From the NCBI GenBank assembly GCA_035535195.1, contig DATLQK010000082.1, forward strand, positions 1 to 5,221: a DNA stretch of 5,221 nucleotides, given 5' to 3'. Origin of the DNA: JACDAN01 sp035535195. Lineage in GTDB: Bacteria > Actinomycetota > Thermoleophilia > Gaiellales > Gaiellaceae. The position numbers and the translations under genes are program-made. The notes under the pieces were generated by a model. That model saw nothing but the letters and a program-made list of their open reading frames with translations, ran no database searches and had not been told where the DNA came from. Positions 1-5,221 of the stretch are shown here, in pieces. Position 1 is the first letter of the stretch. Every line of letters starts with the position of its first letter.

Positions 1-774
1 GGTGGCGGCGGCTGGATCTTCGGCCACCTCATCGATGGGCTCCAGGCGGAGTTCGCACGGGTGCCGTTCGCCGATACGTCCGTCTACAAGGTTCCGGCGG
101 AGCTGAGCGACGACCAGGTCGTGTTCCTCGCGGACATCCTCCCGACGGCCTACGAGGTCGGCATCCTCGCCGGCCGCGTCGAGCCCGGCGACACGGTCGC
201 CGTGGTCGGCGCAGGCCCGATCGGGCTCGCCGCGGTGATGACGGCCCGGCTGTTCACGCCCGGACGCATCGTCGCTCTGGACGTCGCGGACGCGCGCCTC
301 GCGAAGGCGCGTGAGCTCGATGCGGACGTGACGATCAACAACGGCCGGGCCGACGCGGTGGCCGAGGTCATGGAGCTGACCGAGGGACTCGGCGCCGACG
401 TGGCGATCGAGGCGGTCGGCGTGCCGGAGACCTTCGAGCTCTGCACGGAGCTGATCCGGCCCGGCGGCCGGGTCGCGAACGTCGGCGTCCACGGACATCC
501 GGCGACACTCCACCTCGAGCGGCTCTGGATCCGCGACGTGACGATCACGACGGGCCTCGTCGACACGTTCACGACGCCGAAGCTGCTGCGGCTGATCGCC
601 GAGGGTAGGCTCGATCCGACCCCGTTCGCGACGCACCGCTTCGACCTGGACGAGATGACCGAGGCCTACGACACCTTCGCCGACGCGGGGCGCACGAACG
701 CGCTCAAGGTCGTTCTGAGCGCCATCCCGGTCCATCTCCCCGCCGACGAGGACGCAGTTGCCGTCACGGCCTGA
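1..774 (+). CDS. Zinc-dependent, probably NAD-linked alcohol dehydrogenase (5' partial)
   Basis: Medium-chain (MDR, COG1063-type) zinc alcohol dehydrogenase, cytosolic, oxidising an alcohol to an aldehyde or ketone. The frame is open from base 1 and gives 257 visible residues; family members are about 345-350, so roughly 90 N-terminal residues, including the usual catalytic Cys and the GHE motif, lie before the window. An internal ATG-like or GTG start at 61 is not real, because the sequence before it (GGWIFGHLIDG, residues 4-14) is also typical of the family. Residue D45 in ADILPTAYE matches the place of the third zinc ligand (Asp150 of Thermoanaerobacter brockii ADH). The Rossmann loop GAGPIG is at residues 70-75, and D94 at the end of the next strand (VALDV) favours NAD over NADP. 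The last 16 or so residues form an acidic/hydrophobic tail that overlaps the next gene. Substrate cannot be told; a threonine, sorbitol or formaldehyde dehydrogenase of the same superfamily is possible. Confidence 0.88.
   Translation, partial: GGGGWIFGHLIDGLQAEFARVPFADTSVYKVPAELSDDQVVFLADILPTAYEVGILAGRVEPGDTVAVVGAGPIGLAAVMTARLFTPGRIVALDVADARLAKARELDADVTINNGRADAVAEVMELTEGLGADVAIEAVGVPETFELCTELIRPGGRVANVGVHGHPATLHLERLWIRDVTITTGLVDTFTTPKLLRLIAEGRLDPTPFATHRFDLDEMTEAYDTFADAGRTNALKVVLSAIPVHLPADEDAVAVTA
748..751 (+). promoter_or_regulatory. Shine-Dalgarno GAGG deciding the TTG start at 758
   Basis: GAGG lies 6 bases before TTG at 758, inside the end of the dehydrogenase gene. The other in-frame candidates, CTG at 806 and GTG at 821, have no well-spaced purine-rich site. 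The homologous part of the protein begins only near residue 20 (DVLLRDG), so GTG 821 cannot be excluded on homology alone. The site supports translation of the fusion gene coupled to that of the dehydrogenase. Confidence 0.5.
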
Positions 775-3418
775 GGTTCCTCTCCGGAAGCAGTCGAGCG
801 CGTCCCTGGGCGCGCTCGACGTGCTCCTCAGGGACGGGACGACGCTGCGGCTGCGGGCTCCGGTCGCAGCCGACATCGACGCGTTGGTCGAGTTCCTCGG
901 CGGCCTCTCGAGGGAGAGCCTCTACCTGCGCTTTCACGGGTTCCCCACGGTGAGTCGCCGGCTCGTCGAGCCCTTCGTCGATCCCGACTGGCAGGAGCGA
1001 GGCCACCTCGTCGGCGAGCTCGACGGCCGCGTGATCGCGCTCGCGAGCTACGTCCGGCTGCGCGATCCGGCCGCCGCCGAGGTCGCCTTCGCCGTCGCCG
1101 ACGACTACCAGCGGCGAGGCATCGGCACGCGGATGCTCGAGCAGCTCGCGGCACGCGCGGCCGCCGTCGGGATCGAGCGCTTCTTGGCCGACGTGCTGCC
1201 GGACAACCGGCAGATGCTCCGCGTCTTCGAGGCCGTCGGGTTCGAGGCAACCCGGACCAACGAGAGCGGCACCGTCGAGGTCGCGTTCGAGATCGCGCCG
1301 ACCACGTACTACCTCGAGCGGGTGGACGAGCGCGATCACCTCGCGTCGGTGGCGTCACTGCGACCGTTCTTCGCGCCGACGAGCGTCGCCGTGCTGGGCG
1401 CTTCGCGCCGCCGCGAGTCGATCGGCGGCCAGCTCTTCCGGAACGTCATCTCGGCGGAGTTCCAGGGCGTGGTCTACCCGGTCAACCCGGCAGGCGACGC
1501 AGTCGCCGGGGTGAAGGGCTACAGATCGGCCGCGGAGCTTCCCGAGGTGCCAGACCTCGTGGTCGTGTGCCTCCCGGCGCAGCACGTCCTCGGCGGCGTG
1601 ACGGACGCCCTCGACCGCGGCACCCGGGCGATCTGCGTGATCTCGGCGGGCTTTGCCGAGGTCGGCGAGGAAGGTCGGGCGCGACAGGAGGTGCTCCTGG
1701 CCCAGGTTCGCTCGCGGGGCGGCCGCCTCGTCGGGCCGAACTGCCTCGGCATCGCGGTCGCGGCGCCACAGCTGAACGCGACCTTCGGGCCGCGGGCGCT
1801 GCCGCCCGGCCCGGTCGCGTTCTCCTCGCAGAGCGGCGCGCTCGGCCTCGCGCTGCTCGAGAAGGCCGAGGAACGAGGGATCGGTCTCTCGGCCTTCGTC
1901 TCGATCGGGAACAAAGCCGACGTCTCGTCGAACGACCTGCTCGAGTACTGGGAGGACGACCCGAAAACGGCCGTGATCGCGCTCTACCTGGAGTCGTTCG
2001 GGAACCCGCGCAAGTTCGGGCGAATCGCACGGCGGGTAGCGCGGCGCAAGCCCATCCTTGCGATGAAGAGCGGCACCACGTCCACCGGCGCCCGGGCCGC
2101 CAGCTCGCACACGGCCGCGCTGGCCGGCTCCGAGGCCGCGGTCGAGGCGCTTTTCCACCACGCAGGCGTGATCCGAGCCCGGACGCTGGAGGAGCTGATC
2201 GACGCGGCCACGCTCTTCTCGCGCCAGCCGCTCCCCGCCGGGAACCGTGTCGCCGTGCTCACGAACGCCGGCGGCCTCGGGATCCTCTGCGCCGACGCGT
2301 GCGAGTCGGCCGGCCTCGAGCTCCCCGCGCTCGCCGAGGAGACGGTCGCTGCGCTCCGGGCGGCGCTCCCCGCCGAGGCCAGCGTCGCCAATCCGGTCGA
2401 CATGCTCGGCTCGGCGACGGCTCCCGTCTACGAAGCGACGCTTCCGATCGTGCTCGCCGACCCGAACGTGGACGCCGTCATCGCCCTCTTCGTTCCCCCC
2501 GTCGTCGCCGGAGCTCAAGACGTCGCGGACGCGATCGGCCGCGGAGCCGCCGGCACGGACAAGCCGGTGCTGGCGTCCGTGATCGCTCAAGGGCGGGTTG
2601 AAACCACTACAGGCCTGGCGCTGTTCCCGTACCCCGAGTCGGCGGCGCGGGCCCTCGGACTTGCAGCCGGCCGCTCCGAGTGGCTGCGCCGGCCGGCGGG
2701 CTCTGTTCCGCAGCTGGTGCGAATCGACGCGCCGCGCGCCCGGCGCGTCGTCGAAGAGCGGCTCGCCGAGGGGGACGGCTGGTTGACCCCGGCTCAGGCC
2801 CGCGAGGTGCTCGAGTCCTACGGGATCCCGGTCGTACCCGAGCGCGTCTGCTCCGACGCCGCGGACGTTACGGCGGCCGCACGAGAGCTCGGCTACCCCG
2901 CCGTCGTGAAGACCGCGGTCGCCGGGGCGCACAAGACCGAGACCGGCGGCGTCGCCCTCGGACTGCAGACCAAGGCGGAGGTCGAAGACGCGGCACGCCG
3001 CATCGGGCTACCCGTGATCGTGCAGCCGCAGCTGAGCGGCAGCGCCGAGCTGCTCGCGGGCGTCGTCCAGGATCCGGTCTTCGGGCCCCTCGTCGCCTTC
3101 GGCCCGGGCGGCGTCTTCGCCGAGCTGATCGGCCAGGCCGAGTTCCGAATCGCGCCGCTGACGGACGCCGAGGCGGAGGAACTGGTCACCGGCGGAAAGG
3201 CCGGCATGCTCGTCCGCGGCTTTCGCGGAAACCCGCCCGCCGACGAGGCCGCACTCATGGATCTCCTCCACCGGCTCGGGCGGCTGGGCGAGGACCTCCC
3301 GGAGCTCGCAGAGCTTGACCTGAACCCCGTGATCGCGGGGCCCGACGGCTGTGTCGCCGTCGACGCCCGCATCCGGGTCGCGCCCGCCTCCGGCGGCCAC
3401 CGCACGAAGACCTGGTAG
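758..3418 (+). CDS. GNAT acetyltransferase / ADP-forming acetate(acyl)-CoA ligase fusion
   Basis: Full-length 886-residue bifunctional protein, cytosolic. Order: GNAT domain (about 20-180), with the acetyl-CoA pyrophosphate loop QRRGIG at 118-123 and a candidate catalytic Glu at E108; CoA-binding Rossmann domain starting near 203 (VLGAS at 212-216); ligase domain with SSQSGALG around 356-363; then ATP-grasp from about 675 to the end. Active-site residues of ADP-forming acetyl-CoA synthetase appear intact: H451 in SSHTAALAG (phospho-His of the alpha part), E412 in YLES exactly 39 residues before it (same spacing as Glu218/His257 of the Pyrococcus enzyme, from memory), H725 in AHKTETGGV (second His, beta part), K718, and D854/N856 in LDLNP. 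Expected reaction: acyl-CoA + ADP + Pi to acid + ATP + CoA, or the reverse. Relatives with a GNAT domain are the Pat/PatZ protein lysine acetyltransferases; N-terminal placement of GNAT resembles the actinobacterial (Streptomyces PatA) type. It overlaps the dehydrogenase by 17 bases, suggesting co-translation. Which of the two activities dominates is not known from sequence. Confidence 0.92.
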   Translation: MPSRPEVPLRKQSSASLGALDVLLRDGTTLRLRAPVAADIDALVEFLGGLSRESLYLRFHGFPTVSRRLVEPFVDPDWQERGHLVGELDGRVIALASYVRLRDPAAAEVAFAVADDYQRRGIGTRMLEQLAARAAAVGIERFLADVLPDNRQMLRVFEAVGFEATRTNESGTVEVAFEIAPTTYYLERVDERDHLASVASLRPFFAPTSVAVLGASRRRESIGGQLFRNVISAEFQGVVYPVNPAGDAVAGVKGYRSAAELPEVPDLVVVCLPAQHVLGGVTDALDRGTRAICVISAGFAEVGEEGRARQEVLLAQVRSRGGRLVGPNCLGIAVAAPQLNATFGPRALPPGPVAFSSQSGALGLALLEKAEERGIGLSAFVSIGNKADVSSNDLLEYWEDDPKTAVIALYLESFGNPRKFGRIARRVARRKPILAMKSGTTSTGARAASSHTAALAGSEAAVEALFHHAGVIRARTLEELIDAATLFSRQPLPAGNRVAVLTNAGGLGILCADACESAGLELPALAEETVAALRAALPAEASVANPVDMLGSATAPVYEATLPIVLADPNVDAVIALFVPPVVAGAQDVADAIGRGAAGTDKPVLASVIAQGRVETTTGLALFPYPESAARALGLAAGRSEWLRRPAGSVPQLVRIDAPRARRVVEERLAEGDGWLTPAQAREVLESYGIPVVPERVCSDAADVTAAARELGYPAVVKTAVAGAHKTETGGVALGLQTKAEVEDAARRIGLPVIVQPQLSGSAELLAGVVQDPVFGPLVAFGPGGVFAELIGQAEFRIAPLTDAEAEELVTGGKAGMLVRGFRGNPPADEAALMDLLHRLGRLGEDLPELAELDLNPVIAGPDGCVAVDARIRVAPASGGHRTKTW

Positions 3419-3430
3419 CGGGTTTTCCGC

Positions 3431-3446
3431 AGGCGCTTCCGCGCTT
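3431..3446 (+). other. Short hairpin AGGCGC-TTCC-GCGCTT just after the fusion gene
   Basis: Six paired positions (one G-T wobble) around a TTCC tetraloop, starting 13 bases after the stop codon at 3418. No T-rich tract follows, so it is not a canonical intrinsic terminator. It could weakly attenuate transcription or protect an mRNA 3' end, or be a chance product of high GC. Confidence 0.25.
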
Positions 3447-3488
3447 CTCCTGATTCGCTCCGCACGATCGCAGTCGAGCATCGAGGCC

Positions 3489-3494
3489 AGGAGG
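3489..3494 (+). promoter_or_regulatory. Strong Shine-Dalgarno AGGAGG for the universal stress protein
   Basis: A perfect AGGAGG ends 6 bases before ATG 3501. This fixes the start: the frame is open upstream to 3351, but that part lies within the fusion gene and is not homologous to stress proteins. It is the best ribosome binding site in the window and predicts high translation. Confidence 0.8.
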
Positions 3495-3500
3495 TGCTCG

Positions 3501-4286
3501 ATGACTCAGCAGGCTGAACGAACAACCCTCAGGATCTTCGACCGCATCGTCTGCGGCATCGACGAGAGCGAGTCGGCGTTGGAGGCGGCGCGGCAGGCGG
3601 AGCGGCTTCGCGACCCGCTCGGGAGGCTCCACCTCGCCGCGATCGTGGAGACCGCAACGGCGGCCCACGCCGGCTGGGCGATGGGTCATGTCCTGGTCGA
3701 GCTCGACCACACCGCGCGGGCGTCGCTCGCCGCGGCCGTCGAGGCCGTTCACCCGGCGAGCTCGCTGTTCGTGGCCGGGGAGCCCGTCGGAATCCTCCTG
3801 GATGCGGTCAAGGAGCAAGGCGCGACGCTTGTGGCGCTCGGCTCCGGTGGGCACCACCGCGCAGTCGGGATCATGCTCGGCACCGTCGGCACGCGGCTCC
3901 TCCACGAGGCGCCGTGCTCCGTGCTGATCGCACGGAGACTTGAAGCGCCCGAGGCGTTCCCCTCGAGCATCCTGGTCGGCGTGGACGGCTCGGAGCAGTC
4001 GCTTGCCGCCGCCCGCGTTGCGCGAGGCATCGCCGATCGGTTCGATGCAGAGCTCCTCGGAATCACCGCGACCGGGGGAAAGGAGGTCGATCTCGCCGCC
4101 GCAGGCGACGCGACGCCGCTCCGCCTCGCGGATCCGCGGACGCCGGTCGACGCACTCGCGGATCTCGCCGCCGAGGCGGATCTCCTTGTCGTCGGAAGTC
4201 GCGGCCTCCACGGCTTTCGGGCACTGGGGAGCGTGAGCGAGCGGGTCGCGCACCGCGCGCCCTGCTCGGTCCTGGTCGTCCGCTAA
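3501..4286 (+). CDS. Tandem-domain universal stress protein (UspA family)
   Basis: A 261-residue cytosolic protein made of two UspA domains, likely ATP-binding and used in starvation, redox or low-oxygen stress. Domain 1 (about 13-147) opens with RIVCGIDES (D21) and ends with the nucleotide loop GSGGHHRAVGIMLGT (114-128), which fits the G-2x-G-9x-G-S/T pattern, followed by APCSVLIAR. Domain 2 (about 155-261) opens with ILVGVDGSE (D162) and has the loop GSRGLHGFRALGS (232-244), where the middle spacer is 7 rather than 9 residues, followed by APCSVLVVR at the C-terminus. Two-domain UspA proteins of 260-300 residues are common in actinobacteria, so this is near the short end. Start ATG is set by a perfect AGGAGG. 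The cupin gene begins 16 bases after its stop, so the two are probably co-transcribed. The family call is firm; the partner or signal it responds to is unknown. Confidence 0.93.
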   Translation: MTQQAERTTLRIFDRIVCGIDESESALEAARQAERLRDPLGRLHLAAIVETATAAHAGWAMGHVLVELDHTARASLAAAVEAVHPASSLFVAGEPVGILLDAVKEQGATLVALGSGGHHRAVGIMLGTVGTRLLHEAPCSVLIARRLEAPEAFPSSILVGVDGSEQSLAAARVARGIADRFDAELLGITATGGKEVDLAAAGDATPLRLADPRTPVDALADLAAEADLLVVGSRGLHGFRALGSVSERVAHRAPCSVLVVR

Positions 4287-4302
4287 AGCATAGGCTCGCG
4301 CG

Positions 4303-4608
4303 ATGGATCCGATCCACGTCCGCGAGGTCGAACGGCGGCTTGCGGCAGGCAACGGCGGCTACGAGGTCGTCCACACATCGGCGGGAATGGAGGTCGGGGT
4401 CTACGTGCTCGTGGCCCCCGAGCCCGACCGGCAGCAGCCGCACGACCGCGACGAGCTCTACGTCGTCCTGGATGGCCGCGGCACGCTCGAGGTCGAAGGC
4501 GACCAGGTCGACCTGAAGACCGGAGAGGCGGCCTTCGTGCCAGCAGGCGCCGACCACCGGTTCGTGGGCTACGAGGGCCTCAGCGTCCTCGTGATCTTCG
4601 CCGGCTAG
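4303..4608 (+). CDS. Small single-domain cupin protein
   Basis: A 101-residue single beta-barrel cupin, probably cytosolic as no signal peptide or membrane segment is seen. Cupin motif 1 is in QQPHDRDELYVVLDGRG, with H47 and E51 as candidate metal ligands; the usual HxH is reduced to one His, the second place being Arg49. Motif 2 is GEAAFVPAGADHRF, giving H85. A metal site with two His and one or two acidic residues (D50/E51) is thus plausible, though nothing in the sequence shows which metal or substrate. Small cupins of this kind include sugar or small-molecule binders, isomerases and dioxygenase-like proteins, and the function cannot be named here. The Shine-Dalgarno is weak (AGG about 8 bases before ATG); the gene sits 16 bases after the stress protein and probably depends on its transcript. 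Confidence 0.85.
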   Translation: MDPIHVREVERRLAAGNGGYEVVHTSAGMEVGVYVLVAPEPDRQQPHDRDELYVVLDGRGTLEVEGDQVDLKTGEAAFVPAGADHRFVGYEGLSVLVIFAG

Positions 4609-4618
4609 ACCTGCGGGA

Positions 4619-4661
4619 AAGCCGAAGCGAGGTTCCGGGTCGCCTCGGACGTCGCCGGCTT
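4619..4661 (+). other. Imperfect two-part inverted repeat between cupin and cupredoxin genes
   Basis: Outer arms AAGCCG (4619-4624) and CGGCTT (4656-4661) pair over 6 bases; inside them CGAGG (4628-4632) and CCTCG (4643-4647) pair over 5 bases with a 10-base loop. It begins 10 bases after the cupin stop. With no T-run after it, it is at best a weak terminator or mRNA 3' structure. Confidence 0.25.
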
Positions 4662-4694
4662 CGTCTCGGTCGACCCTGTGTGGCAAGTCAACGA

Positions 4695-4701
4695 AGAGGA
4701 G
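4695..4701 (+). promoter_or_regulatory. Shine-Dalgarno AGAGGAG deciding the ATG start at 4708
   Basis: A purine-rich AGAGGAG ends 6 bases before ATG 4708. An in-frame GTG at 4678 would add ten residues but has no such site, so ATG 4708 is preferred. Confidence 0.7.
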
Positions 4702-4707
4702 CTGCCC

Positions 4708-5221
4708 ATGTCTGTTCACACCCCGACCATTCCGTCACCCCGGCGGAACAGCAACGCCGGCGCCCTGGCAGGCGCCGTGGTCGTGCTGCTGGGCCTGCTG
4801 GTAGGAGTGCTCGGGTTCGTCGCCGTCCTGATGTGGGCGGACGCGCGCCAGTCGCGCGACGAGCAGCCCGCCGCCGCGGCCACGCCCGCGGCGACGCACA
4901 ACCACGCAACGGATCACAACACGGCACTGCCGATCGGCAGCTTCGCCGGCGTCGTCCCACAAAACGCCCAGGCACTCGCCGAGGCGCACAAGCCCTATGA
5001 CGCGGCCCTGCCGCCGGTTCCCGCCGGGAACCTCGTCAAGGTGCACATGACGCTGAAGGACATGACCGTCCAGATCGCGCCGGGTGTCAAGTACAACACC
5101 TGGTCGTTCGGCGGCCACGGCGCTCCGGGTCCGGTCATCCACGTCAGGCAGGGCCAGACCGTTCAGATGACCCTGACGAACGGCGGCTCGATCCCACACT
5201 CGATCGACTTCCACGCCGCGC
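4708..5221 (+). CDS. Membrane-anchored NirK-like multicopper oxidase / nitrite reductase (3' partial)
   Basis: The frame is open from ATG 4708 to the window end, giving 171 residues and continuing beyond. Residues 1-16 are short and positively charged (R12, R13); 17-43 form one hydrophobic segment, probably an uncleaved N-terminal anchor or a signal peptide; 44-75 are a polar Ala/Thr/Pro linker with H64, H66 and H70. The first cupredoxin domain begins near 108 (LVKVHMTLKD, GPVIHVRQGQ, VQMTLTNGG) and reaches IPHSIDFHAA at 162-171. In copper nitrite reductases the matching PHNVDFHAA supplies a type-1 copper His, the catalytic Asp and a type-2 copper His; here these would be H164, D167 and H169. 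The expected job is extracytoplasmic electron transfer, possibly nitrite to nitric oxide. The type-1 Cys and the remaining ligands lie beyond the window, so a related multicopper oxidase with another substrate remains possible. Confidence 0.82.
   Translation, partial: MSVHTPTIPSPRRNSNAGALAGAVVVLLGLLVGVLGFVAVLMWADARQSRDEQPAAAATPAATHNHATDHNTALPIGSFAGVVPQNAQALAEAHKPYDAALPPVPAGNLVKVHMTLKDMTVQIAPGVKYNTWSFGGHGAPGPVIHVRQGQTVQMTLTNGGSIPHSIDFHAA

Larger units (their letters stand above)
3419..3500 (+). other. 82-base intergenic region before the stress-protein gene
   Basis: Non-coding gap between the fusion gene and the universal stress protein. It holds one small hairpin (3431-3446) and the strong ribosome binding site at 3489-3494. 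I see no convincing -35/-10 pair, no T-run and no DosR/DevR-like palindrome. It is long enough to hold a separate promoter, so whether the downstream genes share the upstream transcript is open. Confidence 0.5.
4609..4707 (+). other. 99-base intergenic region before the cupredoxin gene
   Basis: Non-coding gap holding an imperfect inverted repeat (4619-4661), an 8-base palindrome GGTCGACC at 4668-4675 and the ribosome binding site at 4695-4701. No clear -35/-10 elements and no FNR/NNR-like TTGAT-N4-ATCAA site are visible. It may carry the promoter of the NirK-like gene, but no element can be named. Confidence 0.45.

Noticed and set aside
61..774. Dehydrogenase starting at the GTG at 61
   Set aside because: The 20 codons before it are in frame and family-typical (GGWIFGHLIDG), so the gene enters the window from the left rather than starting here.
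1567..2601. A 344-codon open frame on the + strand in another frame
   Set aside because: Its product is extremely Arg/Pro-rich with no fold-like pattern; it is a shadow of the ligase frame.
1355..2932. A 525-codon open frame on the - strand opposite the ligase gene
   Set aside because: It mirrors the codon bias of the + strand gene (high GC leaves few stops), has Arg/Gly/Asp-rich composition without any recognisable domain, and fully overlaps a gene with clear motifs.
3431..3446. Intrinsic terminator after the ligase gene
   Set aside because: The stem is only six pairs with a wobble and no T-tract follows, so I list it only as a hairpin.
3351..3500. Upstream extension of the stress-protein frame
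   Set aside because: The frame is open, but the extra residues overlap the end of the ligase gene and are not stress-protein-like; the perfect AGGAGG fixes ATG 3501.
3255..4352. A 365-codon open frame on the - strand opposite the stress protein
   Set aside because: It spans three gene parts and the gap between them, has no domain-like sequence, and conflicts with two well-supported genes with good start sites.

Overview
The window is a compact, very GC-rich stretch (I estimate about 70% G+C) with strong G/C preference at third codon positions. All five genes lie on the + strand and are tightly packed. Codon style, the ADH sequence type, an N-terminal GNAT domain fused to an ADP-forming acyl-CoA ligase, and a tandem universal stress protein all suggest a high-GC actinobacterium. 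A Thermoleophilia-like lineage (Solirubrobacterales/Gaiellales) is my best guess from remembered family resemblance; no search was run.

Layout. Bases 1-774 hold the C-terminal three quarters of a zinc-dependent, probably NAD-linked, alcohol dehydrogenase whose start lies before the window. Its last 17 bases overlap the TTG start of a full-length 886-residue fusion (758-3418): an N-terminal GNAT acetyltransferase domain followed by a complete ADP-forming acetate/acyl-CoA ligase (CoA-binding, ligase and ATP-grasp parts). After an 82-base gap with a strong Shine-Dalgarno comes a tandem-domain universal stress protein (3501-4286). Sixteen bases later is a small single-domain cupin (4303-4608). 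After a 99-base gap, a membrane-anchored cupredoxin of the copper nitrite reductase (NirK)-like multicopper oxidase type begins at 4708 and runs off the window.

How the genes may work together (inference). Alcohol dehydrogenase and an ADP-forming acetyl-CoA ligase are the two ends of an alcohol/aldehyde/acetate/acetyl-CoA route that saves or makes ATP at substrate level, and their overlap suggests co-translation. The GNAT domain adds possible protein lysine acetylation, linking acyl-CoA state to enzyme control. A universal stress protein and a copper nitrite reductase-like oxidase next door fit a low-oxygen or energy-limitation module, reminiscent in content of actinobacterial dormancy regulons. 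I found no recognisable regulator site to prove co-regulation. No RNA genes, mobile elements, CRISPR or notable repeats were seen. The most distinctive items are the fusion protein with both active-site histidines of the ADP-forming ligase intact, and the truncated membrane-tethered NirK-like protein with a His-bearing linker.
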